Source: an uncultured Bacteroidales bacterium
Lineage (GTDB): Bacteria; Bacteroidota; Bacteroidia; Bacteroidales; Paludibacteraceae
Length of the DNA: 33,234 nucleotides
Assembly: GCA_946185835.1 (NCBI GenBank)
Contig: CAMHKW010000023.1
Location: forward strand, 1 to 33,234
Direction: 5' to 3'
Shown in pieces: positions 14,384-23,444 of the stretch; positions within the stretch are counted from its first letter, which is position 1; the number at the start of each line of letters is the position of its first letter. A program made the position numbers and the translations under genes. The notes under the pieces were generated by a model. It worked only from the letters and a program-made list of their open reading frames with translations, did not search any database and was not told where the DNA came from.

Positions 14384-15443
14384 GTATTATCTGTCGGCGA
14401 ACGGATTCGGAGTGCAGTGCTTCGATGACAGCTCTCACACATTCTTCGCTGATGTCGTTTCGCTGAGCCCACTTAAGTCGGTCAGAGAGAATCTGTTCGA
14501 GTCGTTCGGGTTGGAAAATGGGCAGTCCTTGTTGTCGTTTTAAGTCACCTATCTTAGCCGAGACGTCTTGTCTTCGAGCTATAAGCAGCCATAGCTGGTT
14601 GTCGATTTCGTCGAGTGTCTGTCGGTATTCTGTCAGCCTATCGTCTGTCGTGTGTAGCTCGACGTGTTGCAGGCCTCTGAAAAGAGATGTGAGTTGCAGT
14701 TCAGAAAGCTGCTGTTGTGCATCGGAAAGCGCTTGTTCGGGGGCGTTGTGCACCTCTATCATGAGTCCGTCGAGTCCGAGTTGTAGAGCTTGGTCGGCAA
14801 GGATAGGTATAGGTTCGCGTTTGCCTGCTATATGGCTGACATCGCATAACATAGGCAGTGTGGGGAAGAGTCGGCGCATCTGTATGACAAGCGACCACAA
14901 TGGCTGATTGCGTAGCACACTGTCGGTGAAGTTGCTAAACCCTCGGTGACAAAGGATGATAGAGTTAATGCCTTTGTCGAGAAAGCGTTGTGTCGCTCCT
15001 TGCCAGAGCTTGATGTCGGGCGTGATGGGGTTTTTGATGATGACTACCGGCTGCCATCCTGTTGTTTGTCGGAGTGTTTGCAGATGTGAGGCTAACTCGT
15101 CGACCATAAAAGGGTTTGTCGAGGTCCGAGCACCTATCCATATCGCGTCGAAGCTCGCCTGTGCACAGAGGTCGAGATGTCGTGTGGTGGCTACTTCGGT
15201 TGCGATGCGCAGTTTGTATCGGTCTCTGACTTTTAGGAGCCATTCGATACCTTCTTCTCCCACACCTGCGAAAGAATAAGGACTGGTGCGCGGTTTCCAT
15301 AGTCCCGCGCGGAAGAAGATGTCGCTTAGCGGAATAGCACAAGTGTGGCAGGTGCGAGTGATGATGTCGGCAGCCGCCATCAGTTGTTGTGGTGTCTCGG
15401 CACTGCACGGACCTAAGATATATGTTTTGTGGCTGTTATTCAT
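14364..15443 (-). CDS. Bifunctional DAHP synthase / chorismate mutase (type II)
   Basis: A fusion that joins the first step of the shikimate pathway (PEP + erythrose 4-phosphate to DAHP) to chorismate-to-prephenate conversion, common in Bacteroidota. N-terminal DAHP synthase of the short KDO8P-synthase-like type: GPCSAET (11-17), FRAGLWKPRTSPYSFAGVG (about 44-62), WIGARTSTNPF (about 101-111), KNPITPD (about 138-144), HRGFSNF (about 166-172) and DVSHIAGKRE (about 200-209), which supply the metal and PEP ligands. The C-terminal AroQ-type helical domain starts near 270: RQTLDEIDNQLWLLIARR and AKIGDLKRQQGLPIFQPER. Its ATG overlaps the stop of the upstream SDR gene by one base, so the two are probably co-translated. 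Confidence 0.93.
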   Translation of the reverse strand: MNNSHKTYILGPCSAETPQQLMAAADIITRTCHTCAIPLSDIFFRAGLWKPRTSPYSFAGVGEEGIEWLLKVRDRYKLRIATEVATTRHLDLCAQASFDAIWIGARTSTNPFMVDELASHLQTLRQTTGWQPVVIIKNPITPDIKLWQGATQRFLDKGINSIILCHRGFSNFTDSVLRNQPLWSLVIQMRRLFPTLPMLCDVSHIAGKREPIPILADQALQLGLDGLMIEVHNAPEQALSDAQQQLSELQLTSLFRGLQHVELHTTDDRLTEYRQTLDEIDNQLWLLIARRQDVSAKIGDLKRQQGLPIFQPERLEQILSDRLKWAQRNDISEECVRAVIEALHSESVRRQIIQNTDSY

Positions 15444-16231
15444 CAGAGGGGTATGTTTTTGTATTGCGGAAATCGCTTCATGGCAGCGAAGACGAGCCAG
15501 TCGGGCAGATGTGCTATGATGGGTGTGGCAATATGGTTAACCCATCCGGGCATGGCTTTCTTACGCTTGGCGAACATGCGTTTGAGAGCGATGCCTGCAA
15601 ACTTCTCGGGCGGGAGAGATATACCCCAACGTACCAAGTGTTTGCGCGTGTTGGCGTCGAGACCATAGAGTGGGGTGTCGATGGCACCGGGTGTGAGTAC
15701 TGTCACCCCTACACCGTATGGCTTAAGCTCGTACCACAGTGATTTAGAGAAGCTGAGCACAAAAGCCTTGGTTGAGTTGTAACATTGTATGCCGGGGATA
15801 GTGATCCACGCTGTGAGCGACGACATATTGAGGATATAGCCTTTCTTTCGCTGACACATCTGAGGTGCAAACATACGGCAGAGTTCGGCAAGCGTGACCA
15901 TGTGTAGCATGAGCATGGTATGTATCTTGCTCTCAGGTAGTTCTATTAGCGGTTGCCAGAAGAACATTCCTGCATTGTTGATGAGCACTTCGACTTCGAG
16001 TTGCTCAGCCTGGCAGCGCTCGTAGATGGTTTTGGCAATGCCTTCTGTCGATAGGTCGCAACAGATAGTGCGTGTCTGAACCTGGTAGTCGTTGGCAAGC
16101 GTGTTGGCAAGCTGTTCAAGTTCAGTTTGTTGATTGCTGATGAGGATGAGGTCGTAGTGATATTGCTTGGCAAGTAAGGTGGCGTATTGTTTGCCTATGC
16201 CAGAAGAGGCTCCGGTGATGAGGGCGTACAT
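15443..16231 (-). CDS. Short-chain dehydrogenase/reductase (SDR)
   Basis: NAD(P)-dependent oxidoreductase, 262 aa from the start I choose. TGASSGIG is at residues 6-13, NNAG near 83-86, the catalytic Ser in NMSSLTAW, and the Y-x3-K pair in YNSTK, all intact; the segment PGAIDTPLY follows. The longer frame that begins at 16303 is rejected, because the promoter (-7 at 16273-16280) lies inside it and the family fold starts at MYALITGASSGIG. The C-terminal part (PGWVNHIATPII..LPDWLV) resembles membrane-associated SDRs that act on lipid-like substrates, but the substrate cannot be read. Translationally coupled to the DAHP synthase/chorismate mutase downstream; a role in aromatic metabolism is not implied by the sequence. 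Confidence 0.87.
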   Translation of the reverse strand: MYALITGASSGIGKQYATLLAKQYHYDLILISNQQTELEQLANTLANDYQVQTRTICCDLSTEGIAKTIYERCQAEQLEVEVLINNAGMFFWQPLIELPESKIHTMLMLHMVTLAELCRMFAPQMCQRKKGYILNMSSLTAWITIPGIQCYNSTKAFVLSFSKSLWYELKPYGVGVTVLTPGAIDTPLYGLDANTRKHLVRWGISLPPEKFAGIALKRMFAKRKKAMPGWVNHIATPIIAHLPDWLVFAAMKRFPQYKNIPL

Positions 16232-16272
16232 TGGTGTTTGAGAGTTTAGTGTTGAGAGTTTAGTCAGGAGTG

Positions 16273-16304
16273 CAAAAGTAGTGTTTTTTTTTGAGTCTTG
16301 CAAA
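16273..16304 (-). promoter_or_regulatory. Promoter of the SDR-DAHP synthase unit
   Basis: On the minus strand: -33 TTTG (16304-16301), 20-nt spacer, -7 TACTTTTG (16280-16273). Perfect fit to the Bacteroidota consensus; the leader to the ATG at 16231 is about 35 nt. Confidence 0.8.
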
Positions 16305-16310
16305 ATATAT

Positions 16311-16342
16311 GTTGCGAGAGTAAATAATTTTGATTATTTTTG
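16311..16342 (+). promoter_or_regulatory. Promoter of the rseP unit
   Basis: -33 GTTG (16311-16314), 20-nt spacer, -7 TATTTTTG (16335-16342). It is back to back with the SDR promoter, only 6 bases apart. Confidence 0.75.
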
Positions 16343-16445
16343 CACGATATTTGTATATTGCACTTAAACCTCAACAATTTTCGGTTATCGGTAGTTGTTG
16401 AATACTGATTACTATCTATCTTAGTATTTTAAAAATTTTATCTTA

Positions 16446-17963
16446 ATGTCTACATTTTGGATTAAAGCTCTTCAGCTGATACTGTCTTTGTCTTTTTTGG
16501 TTGTGATTCATGAGTTGGGTCACTTCACCTTCGCTCGCATCTTTAAGGTTCGTGTCGAGAAATTCTATATGTTTTTTAATCCGAGTTTCTCGCTGTTCCG
16601 TGCCAAGAAGTTCAGGGGTCGCTGGCATTTCCGTTTCTTTGCCCCTAATGTTGAGCCGAGTATGGTAGAGAACCGCAATGCCTCAGGTGAGGTTATCGTC
16701 GACAAGAAGGGTAAGCCCACTTATCGTCCGATGACCGAGCAAGAGCTCTCGGAGCTTGCCGAGGACGATTGGCGTCGTTATCCTGATAACACGGAGTGGG
16801 GTATCGGCTGGTTGCCTTTCGGCGGCTATTGTGCTATAGCCGGTATGGTTGACGAGACGACATCCGCCGGCGAACTGGCATCGGAGCCGCAACCATGGGA
16901 GTATAGGGCAAAGCCGACATACCAACGACTACCTATTATAATAGGTGGCGTGTTGGTAAACTTCGTGGCAGCACTGATTATCTATTCAGCGCTGATGTTC
17001 ACCAATGGTGAAGAATACCTGACTTTGCAGAATGCGACTTACGGTATGCAATTCTCTGAAGTGATGCTTGATGAAGGGTTCCGCAATGGTGACAAGATAC
17101 TCAGTATCAATGGCGAGGTGCCTGAGACGACGAAGGACTTTGTAGAATGGACGATAGTGGAAGGAAAGCACGAAGTGACAGTGTTGCGTCCTGTCTCGGC
17201 TCAGTTGCTTTCGGCGCAAGCCTACGATACGATAACTATTCGTCTGTCGGACGATATCGACCAACGTGTGCTTTCAACCGGCAAAGGGATGATAGACTAT
17301 CGCTATCCGTTTGTGGTAGACCAGGTTGTTGATGGTGCAGCGGCTGCGGCAGCCGGCATGCAGAGCAGTGATAGCGTGGTGGCTGTGAATGGTATAGCTA
17401 CCACATCGGCGCAAGATGTGCAAGCCGAACTCGCCAAACATGCATGCGAAAACATAGATATAACCCTTTGGCGCCAAGGTGAGCAGCTGACGCTCAGTGC
17501 GTTTATAGGCGATGAGGGTCGTCTCGGGGTGTATATGAAGAGTCCTTACAACTATCTGCAAACCAAGAAGGTGGAGTATGGATTTTGGGAGTCGATACCT
17601 GCCGGTATCAAGTATGGTTGCGATGTGTTGGTGAGCTATGTTAAGCAGTTTAAGCTGGTCTTCACCAAAGAGGGTGCTAAGTCACTTGGCGGTTTCGGCT
17701 CGATAGGCAGTTTGTTCCCGTCGGTGTGGGACTGGTCAGCATTCTGGCAGATGACGGCATTCTTGAGCATCATACTTGCCTTTATGAATATCATTCCGAT
17801 ACCGGGACTGGATGGCGGGTATGTGCTGATGCTGCTTTTCGAGATGATAACGCGCCGCAAACCTTCGGACCGTTTCCTTGAGATAGCCAATAATATAGGT
17901 TTCTGGCTTCTGATGGCATTAGTGCTATATGCCAACCTTAATGATATACTCAAACTATTCTAA
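16446..17963 (+). CDS. rseP: RIP metalloprotease RseP (site-2 protease family)
   Basis: Inner-membrane zinc protease that cuts substrates within the membrane, classically an anti-sigma factor, and removes leftover signal peptides. HELGH (22-26) in the first transmembrane helix gives the two zinc His and the catalytic Glu; the LDG motif with the third zinc ligand is L455-D456-G457 in IPIPGLDGG. Between them are a Bacteroidota-type insertion (about 50-140), the GYCAIAGMVDE loop, and at least one recognisable PDZ region (VVDQVVDGAAAAAAGMQSSD, about 280-300), with a second probable at about 195-230. The C-terminal helices are intact. 505 aa, longer than the E. coli protein because of the insertion. 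Two bases separate it from the WbpD-like gene. Confidence 0.93.
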   Translation: MSTFWIKALQLILSLSFLVVIHELGHFTFARIFKVRVEKFYMFFNPSFSLFRAKKFRGRWHFRFFAPNVEPSMVENRNASGEVIVDKKGKPTYRPMTEQELSELAEDDWRRYPDNTEWGIGWLPFGGYCAIAGMVDETTSAGELASEPQPWEYRAKPTYQRLPIIIGGVLVNFVAALIIYSALMFTNGEEYLTLQNATYGMQFSEVMLDEGFRNGDKILSINGEVPETTKDFVEWTIVEGKHEVTVLRPVSAQLLSAQAYDTITIRLSDDIDQRVLSTGKGMIDYRYPFVVDQVVDGAAAAAAGMQSSDSVVAVNGIATTSAQDVQAELAKHACENIDITLWRQGEQLTLSAFIGDEGRLGVYMKSPYNYLQTKKVEYGFWESIPAGIKYGCDVLVSYVKQFKLVFTKEGAKSLGGFGSIGSLFPSVWDWSAFWQMTAFLSIILAFMNIIPIPGLDGGYVLMLLFEMITRRKPSDRFLEIANNIGFWLLMALVLYANLNDILKLF

Positions 17964-17965
17964 TT

Positions 17966-18541
17966 ATGGCAGACTATTTTGTACATGAGTCGTCGTATAT
18001 CGACGAGGGTTGCCGTATAGGCAAGGGTACCAAGATATGGCATTTCTCGCATATCATGTCAGGTTGCGTGATAGGTGAGGATTGTAATATCGGGCAGAAC
18101 GTAGTGGTGTCGCCGGATGTGGTGTTAGGTAGAAATGTAAAGATACAGAACAACGTGTCGGTCTACACCGGTGTGGTATGCGAAGACGATGTGTTTCTTG
18201 GTCCGAGTATGGTGTTTACCAATGTGATAAATCCTCGTTCGGCGGTGTCGCGCAAGTGCGAATACCGTCAGACGCTGATTCGCAAAGGTGCTTCGGTGGG
18301 TGCAAACGCCACCATTATATGTGGAAATACGCTCGGTGCATATTGCCTGATAGGTGCGGGGTCGGTGGTGACACACGACGTAGCTGACTTCGCATTGATG
18401 GTTGGCAATCCGGCTCGAAGGATAGGTTGGGTTAGTCGCCATGGTGAGAAACTGCATTTCGACGAGAACGGAAACGCGACTTGTCCTGCTACAGGCGAGA
18501 AGTACGTCTTGCGTCAAAATACGGTGTCGCTGATTGAGTAG
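17966..18541 (+). CDS. wbpD: WbpD-like N-acetyltransferase (UDP-2-acetamido-3-amino-2,3-dideoxyglucuronate type)
   Basis: Left-handed beta-helix enzyme that acetylates the 3-amino group of an amino-sugar nucleotide. The text FVHESSYIDEGCRIGKGTKIWHFSHI at the start, the run of hexapeptides through IGQNVVVSP and VKIQNNVSVYTGV, and the block FLGPSMVFTNVINPRSA are the WbpD/WlbB signature; GASVGANATIICG and LMVGNPARRIGWVSRHGEKL close the protein. 191 aa, normal. It is co-transcribed with rseP and lies away from the main polysaccharide locus, and the dehydrogenase and aminotransferase (WbpB/WbpE type) that would make its substrate are not in the window. Substrate is inferred from family similarity. 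Confidence 0.87.
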   Translation: MADYFVHESSYIDEGCRIGKGTKIWHFSHIMSGCVIGEDCNIGQNVVVSPDVVLGRNVKIQNNVSVYTGVVCEDDVFLGPSMVFTNVINPRSAVSRKCEYRQTLIRKGASVGANATIICGNTLGAYCLIGAGSVVTHDVADFALMVGNPARRIGWVSRHGEKLHFDENGNATCPATGEKYVLRQNTVSLIE

Positions 18542-18619
18542 GATAGTTATTATCCACATCGTATCAACGCTATTGGTTGTTGCTTAGGTGTTTACAAAAC
18601 AGAGATATCCACGCTTTTA

Positions 18620-18651
18620 TTTGTTGGTATTGTAGCTTTACACTAATTTTG
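18620..18651 (+). promoter_or_regulatory. Promoter of the TonB receptor/DUF4249 unit
   Basis: -33 TTTG (18620-18623), 20-nt spacer, -7 TAATTTTG (18644-18651); the ATG is 62 bases beyond. Confidence 0.8.
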
Positions 18652-18713
18652 CACTGATAAGTTAAGGAAATAACCTTAATGAATTTAGTATTTAAATTCC
18701 AAATGCAAAAGTA

Positions 18714-21101
18714 ATGAAGAAAGTCCTTTTTATAGTGCTAAGCGTAGTTGTAAGTTCGTTAGTCTACTCTCAGCGCGTGACCATCAATGGTTATGTGGCT
18801 GATGCTGAGTCGGGCGAGCGACTGATAGGTGCGACCTTGCTTGATACGGTGTCGGGGTATGGAACGGTGACCAACAACAGTGGCTTCTATACTCTGACTT
18901 TGCCTCGTGGCAATGCCGCTCTGAGGGTGAGTTATGTGGGGTATAGAACAGAGTTTATAGCGGCATCTCTGACATCAGATACTCTTATCAACGTGTCGCT
19001 TACGAGTAACTTGCAGCTCTCGGAGGTGACGGTGGTGGGTAGTCAGTCGGTGAGTGGCCCGATGTCGGCTCAGATGTCGGTAGTAGAGGTTCCGGTTCAG
19101 CAGATCAAAGGTATACCTGCATTGGGAGGTGAGGTTGACGTGCTGAAAGCCATACAGTTGCTTCCGGGTGTGCAGTCGGGGACGGAAGGTTCGGCAGGTG
19201 TGTATGTTCGAGGCGGAGGACCGGATGAGAACCTTATAATGCTCGATGGTGTGCCGCTATATAGTGTGAATCACATGATGGGTTTCTTCTCGGTGTTCAA
19301 TGCCGATGCCATTAAAAACGTGACTTTGTATAAAGGTAACTTCCCCGCTCGCTTCGGTTCGCGTCTGTCGTCGATTATCGATGTTCGTCAAAACGATGGT
19401 AACTTGCAGTCGTATCATGGTAATGTGACAGTGGGTTTGATAGCTGCCAAAGCCAATGTGGAAGGTCCAATAATAAAAGGTAAGACGTCGTTTAATATCT
19501 CTGCACGTCGAACCTACGCCGACCTTTTTACTGCTCCTGTGATGGCGATGTTTTCCAGCAGCGAGAGTCAAGGTGACTTCTCGGCTTTGTCGGGTTATTA
19601 TTTCTACGACGTAAACGCCAAGATAACACATCGTTTCTCGGATAATGACAAGTTGTCAGCTTCGTTTTATATGGGCGACGACAAGATATATATCCGTTAT
19701 CGGGAGCGTGAAAACATGAGTGGCACTGTAGATAAGATGAAGATGGGGTTAGGTTGGAATTGGGGCAACCTGCTTGGTGCGGCATCGTGGGAGCACCGCT
19801 TTAACTCGCAGATGTTTGCTACCACCCAACTTAGTTTTACGCGCTATCGTTATAACCTTCGTCAGACGCTGAATGCCACTACTAATTCTTCTGAAACCGG
19901 TTCTATTAGTACTATAGACGAGGAGATGTCGTACCATTCGAATATCATGGACGTGACGTTGCAGTCGAACTTCGAGTTCACTCCCAATCCTCGTCATGAT
20001 GTCCGCTATGGTGGTCAGTATATCTACCATCGTTTTAATCCGCAGGTGTCATCGCTTCGGATGGCAGGATTAGAGAACGTGAGCCAAGGTATGGCTATCG
20101 ACACGACAGTCTCAAATCAGTTGGTCAATTCGCATGAGGTCTCGCTATATGCCGAGGATACTTATACCCCGCTACAGTGGCTGCGAATAAACTACGGACT
20201 TCACGGCAGCCTGTACTTCGTAGGTGGTAAGGTATATCCGTCGCTTGAACCTCGACTTGGGTTGCGAGCTCTCATTACTAACGATTTAGCATTCAAGGCG
20301 AGCTATTCGTATATGTCGCAATACATACACATGTTGAGTAACTCGAGTGTGTCACTGCCAACCGACCTCTGGGTACCCGTGACAAAGCAAATCGACCCGA
20401 TGCGTTCGCTTCAAGCGGCAGCCGGACTGACGTACAACATACTCGGACAGGTGGAGCTGACGGTAGAGGGATACTACAAATATATGAAGAACCTGCTCGA
20501 ATATAAAGATGGGGCAACGTTTATGGGTTCGTCGACAGGTTGGGAAGACAAGGTTAGCATGGGTAATGGTTGGAGTTATGGTGTAGAACTGCTCGTTCAG
20601 CGTAAGATAGGCAACCTGACAGGGTGGGTGGCTTATACATGGAGCAGGACGATGCGTCAGTTCAACCGTGAGGGTCAGGTACTTAATTATGGCAAACCGT
20701 TTCGTGCTAAGTATGACCGCGAACACGACCTTAGCATAACGATGCAGTACCAGATTAACAAACGCATCGATGTGTCCGGTACATTTATCTTCAGTTCCGG
20801 CAATTGGGCTACTCTTGCTTTGCAGAGATATTTTGACTATGGCTATGGCAGACGTATCGATGTTTATGAGGAACGTAATAACTACCAGATGCCTAACTAT
20901 CATAGACTTGACCTTGGCGTTAACTTCCACGTGCCGCATCATCGTTGGCAAAATGCCGAACATGTGGTTAACATCTCGGTTTATAACGTCTATAACAGTA
21001 TGAACCCATTTTTGCTCTATCCCGACGAATATAGCGGAAAGTTATATAAAGTGACTATCTTTCCGATACTGCCGAGTTTGAGTTATACCTTTAAATTCTA
21101 A
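18714..21101 (+). CDS. TonB-dependent outer-membrane receptor with carboxypeptidase-like N-terminal domain
   Basis: Outer-membrane importer. Signal peptide at 1-19 (MKKVLFIVLSVVVSSLVYSQ), then a carboxypeptidase-regulatory-like beta-sandwich (about 21-107: VTINGYVADAESGERLIGATL...VSYVGYRTE), then the plug domain (QQIKGIPALGGEVDVLKAIQ, VYVRGGGPDENLIMLDGVPL, about 125-185), then a beta-barrel. The protein ends in an aromatic residue (SYTFKF), as outer-membrane barrels do. 795 aa, shorter than SusC. Its partner is the DUF4249 lipoprotein 16 bases downstream, an arrangement that parallels SusC/SusD pairs, though DUF4249 is not SusD. The ligand is unknown; nothing nearby (no glycoside hydrolase or metal protein) identifies it. 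Confidence 0.92.
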   Translation: MKKVLFIVLSVVVSSLVYSQRVTINGYVADAESGERLIGATLLDTVSGYGTVTNNSGFYTLTLPRGNAALRVSYVGYRTEFIAASLTSDTLINVSLTSNLQLSEVTVVGSQSVSGPMSAQMSVVEVPVQQIKGIPALGGEVDVLKAIQLLPGVQSGTEGSAGVYVRGGGPDENLIMLDGVPLYSVNHMMGFFSVFNADAIKNVTLYKGNFPARFGSRLSSIIDVRQNDGNLQSYHGNVTVGLIAAKANVEGPIIKGKTSFNISARRTYADLFTAPVMAMFSSSESQGDFSALSGYYFYDVNAKITHRFSDNDKLSASFYMGDDKIYIRYRERENMSGTVDKMKMGLGWNWGNLLGAASWEHRFNSQMFATTQLSFTRYRYNLRQTLNATTNSSETGSISTIDEEMSYHSNIMDVTLQSNFEFTPNPRHDVRYGGQYIYHRFNPQVSSLRMAGLENVSQGMAIDTTVSNQLVNSHEVSLYAEDTYTPLQWLRINYGLHGSLYFVGGKVYPSLEPRLGLRALITNDLAFKASYSYMSQYIHMLSNSSVSLPTDLWVPVTKQIDPMRSLQAAAGLTYNILGQVELTVEGYYKYMKNLLEYKDGATFMGSSTGWEDKVSMGNGWSYGVELLVQRKIGNLTGWVAYTWSRTMRQFNREGQVLNYGKPFRAKYDREHDLSITMQYQINKRIDVSGTFIFSSGNWATLALQRYFDYGYGRRIDVYEERNNYQMPNYHRLDLGVNFHVPHHRWQNAEHVVNISVYNVYNSMNPFLLYPDEYSGKLYKVTIFPILPSLSYTFKF

Positions 21102-21117
21102 TAATCAGCACACTATT

Positions 21118-22212
21118 ATGAAACGCATATTATATATATTAACAATATCGTGCCTTCTGTTGTCATGCGAGACGGAGGTTGAATTCAAAGGAGAGGTAAC
21201 GGCTCCGAAGTTGGTGCTCAGTTCGACCTTGCATGAAGGTGAGACAGAGATACATGCTTATCTGACTCGTTCGCGGTTCTTTTTAGATAACTCGCAGTAT
21301 TCGTCACAAGGCTACTATAATGGTGGCAATAAGGCGAGTAAAGAAGGCGTGATTGATGGCGCCCAAATACAGTATCAGCTCAATAGCCCGGCATGGGTAT
21401 CGATGACAGCCGATTACGATAGTGTTCGTAATTCGACTTGCTATAAGGCAACCGGCATAAAACTCAAGTCCGGAGATATGGTGGCAATGCGCGTCTCACA
21501 TTCCGACTATGACACCATCTCAGCGGTGCAAGTGATACCTACGACTGTCGACTATACTATTGTTCGTCAAGACTATAGCAATGGTGTATATACTGTAGAA
21601 CTCGATCTGAGTCCTTATCAGGGTGCATCCACCGACATGATAGCAATCTCGCTGTCGGGTAGGGTAACGAGTTATACGAGTGGTTATTACGCTCAAAGCA
21701 ACTCTGCCGCTCTATCGCAGACTTTTCATAGTGCCAACACCGTGTTTGGTGAAGGAGCTAACCTGCGTTCGAACAAACTCAACTACTACCCGATGGACTC
21801 GTATTTGCTGTTGCCGGCATCGGCTATCGGCACCAGCGGCATGACTTTAGAGTTTGTCTTCAACTTCAATATTCGTCCGCGCACTAACGAACAAACAGCT
21901 GTCTATCAACTTTTAACAGAGGCTAATGTAGAAGCATGGACGCAAGATACTTACCTCAATTACAGCTCGATGATGGCGTACATGGGTAGAGCCGACGATA
22001 ACGACGCTAATAGCTATGAAAAAGAGAGAACCAATGACTATGCTGTCGACTACGTAGAGATGATAACAGATATAATGAACGACATAAGCAGTGAATTCGG
22101 AGTTGAAAGCGGAGTGCAGATTTACAGTAACATAGAAAACGGATATGGCTGCTTAAGTGCTAAGTCGACAATGAAAAAGCGGAAAACGTCGTACGTACCC
22201 AGAGACAACTAA
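21118..22212 (+). CDS. DUF4249 domain lipoprotein, partner of the TonB receptor
   Basis: Lipoprotein signal peptide with a lipobox (CLLLSCETEVEF; Cys17 is the lipidated residue), followed by the family opening EVTAPKLVLSSTLHEGETEIHAYLTRSR. 364 aa, near the usual length. The C-terminal end is unusual: after YGCLSAKSTMKK it has a short basic tail (KRKTSYVPRDN). Members are commonly encoded next to TonB-dependent receptors in Bacteroidota and are thought to sit on the cell surface and help capture the ligand. The 16-base gap to the receptor implies one transcript. No binding residue can be assigned. Confidence 0.85.
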   Translation: MKRILYILTISCLLLSCETEVEFKGEVTAPKLVLSSTLHEGETEIHAYLTRSRFFLDNSQYSSQGYYNGGNKASKEGVIDGAQIQYQLNSPAWVSMTADYDSVRNSTCYKATGIKLKSGDMVAMRVSHSDYDTISAVQVIPTTVDYTIVRQDYSNGVYTVELDLSPYQGASTDMIAISLSGRVTSYTSGYYAQSNSAALSQTFHSANTVFGEGANLRSNKLNYYPMDSYLLLPASAIGTSGMTLEFVFNFNIRPRTNEQTAVYQLLTEANVEAWTQDTYLNYSSMMAYMGRADDNDANSYEKERTNDYAVDYVEMITDIMNDISSEFGVESGVQIYSNIENGYGCLSAKSTMKKRKTSYVPRDN

Positions 22213-22236
22213 ATGAACTTTAAATAACTAAATAAT

Positions 22237-22662
22237 ATGATTCAACGTATTCAAACCCTTTATCTTTTTATAGTAGTAGTGCTTGGCACACTGCTATGTT
22301 TCTTTGCTCCGGTGACTTATGTCTATCCCGAGAACTTGACTGAAGGCTCGTTAAAACCTCTGTCGGAGTGGCCGCTTGCAGTGATAACTATTGCAATACC
22401 GCTGATAGCTGCAGTAGACATCTTTCTGTATAACAAGCGCATACTGCAAGCACGCGTGAACTTGGTGAATGCCTTTCTTTGCTTAGGTTGGTATGCGATC
22501 TGTTTTACCTACGTATGGTTCGAGAAGCAGAACTTCAATGTAGATTGGTATGTCACCATCTGGGCTGCTATACCATTAGTATGTCTGGTGCTTACGATGA
22601 TGGCGGTTAGACGTATCTTACGCGACGAAGCTATGGTAAGAGCTGCCGACCGAATAAGATAA
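22237..22662 (+). CDS. DUF4293 family four-helix membrane protein
   Basis: A 141-residue integral membrane protein beginning MIQRIQTLYLF, which is the family opening. Four hydrophobic segments are visible at about 8-27, 47-66, 75-95 and 106-126, joined by short loops, with a charged C-terminal tail (RRILRDEAMVRAADRIR). Function unknown; the family appears restricted to Bacteroidota. It follows DUF4249 after 24 bases and may be co-transcribed with it, but a functional link is not implied. Confidence 0.85.
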   Translation: MIQRIQTLYLFIVVVLGTLLCFFAPVTYVYPENLTEGSLKPLSEWPLAVITIAIPLIAAVDIFLYNKRILQARVNLVNAFLCLGWYAICFTYVWFEKQNFNVDWYVTIWAAIPLVCLVLTMMAVRRILRDEAMVRAADRIR

Positions 22663-22715
22663 TAGAGAAATGTGAAGTCAATCAATTTTATATAAACAAT
22701 TAAAACTCAACAATT

Positions 22716-23444
22716 ATGAAAGACATTTTGAAGTATTCAATCATCGGATTGAGCATTATTATCAGTGTCATCGTGTTGTCAGCTGCCATTACTTACTATG
22801 GCCGTTCTCGTGACACTATCTCTGTTACCGGACTGGGTGAGCAGACGTTCACCTCCGACCAGATAGTATGGTCGGGTATAATCCGCGTTGATGCCTACGA
22901 CAAAGTCGAGGGCTACAAACAAATCGAACGTAATCAGGCTAAAGTGGCTGAGTATCTGAGAAACCACGGAATCTCAAATGATGAAGTGACATTCGAGTTC
23001 GTGAATGTCAACAAGCAGTTTACTTCTATTTATGAAGCAGGTAACTACGTAGGTTCGCGTTTTGCAGGATATGCGTTGAGCCAGGAGTTTTCGATTACCT
23101 CTAATAACGTCGACCAAGTAGAGAAGGTGTCGCGTGAGATATCGTCGCTGGTAACGCAAGGTGTCGATGTCGATTCTAACTCACCTCGTTACTATTACAC
23201 CAAACTCGACGACCTGAAGCTTCAGCTTATCGAGAAAGCCTCGAAAGACGCTCGCCTCAGAGCTGAAAACATCGTCAACAATGCGGGCGCCAAACTCGGC
23301 AAGGCATCGCAAGCCAACCTTGGTGTATTCCAAATTACCGATGTCAATGGTGATGACGAATACCTATATGGCGGAGCTTTTAACACCTCTTCGAAGGAGA
23401 AAAAAGCGCGTATTACCGTACGTATGATATATAAACTCAAGTAG
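22716..23444 (+). CDS. SIMPL domain (DUF541) protein, membrane-anchored
   Basis: One N-terminal transmembrane helix or uncleaved signal (about 6-28, IIGLSIIISVIVLSAAITYY), then the SIMPL domain: ISVTGLGEQTFTSDQIVWSG (35-54), the coil KVEGYKQIERNQAKVAEYLRNHGI, and the later SKDARLRAENIVNNAGAKLG (about 185-204), the usual family hallmark. Probably faces the periplasm. 242 aa, intact. Role unknown; SIMPL proteins are linked only loosely to envelope stress. It ends directly against the convergent gene, with no spacer. Confidence 0.87.
   Translation: MKDILKYSIIGLSIIISVIVLSAAITYYGRSRDTISVTGLGEQTFTSDQIVWSGIIRVDAYDKVEGYKQIERNQAKVAEYLRNHGISNDEVTFEFVNVNKQFTSIYEAGNYVGSRFAGYALSQEFSITSNNVDQVEKVSREISSLVTQGVDVDSNSPRYYYTKLDDLKLQLIEKASKDARLRAENIVNNAGAKLGKASQANLGVFQITDVNGDDEYLYGGAFNTSSKEKKARITVRMIYKLK

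Noticed and set aside
16232..16303. Longer N terminus for the SDR, starting at 16303
   Set aside because: A perfect minus-strand promoter (16273-16304) lies within this stretch, and the Rossmann fold begins at 16231.
18550..18558. DnaA box TTATCCACA, hint of a replication origin
   Set aside because: A single exact box with only one degenerate neighbour (TATCCACGC at 18606), and no AT-rich unwinding element or dnaA gene.
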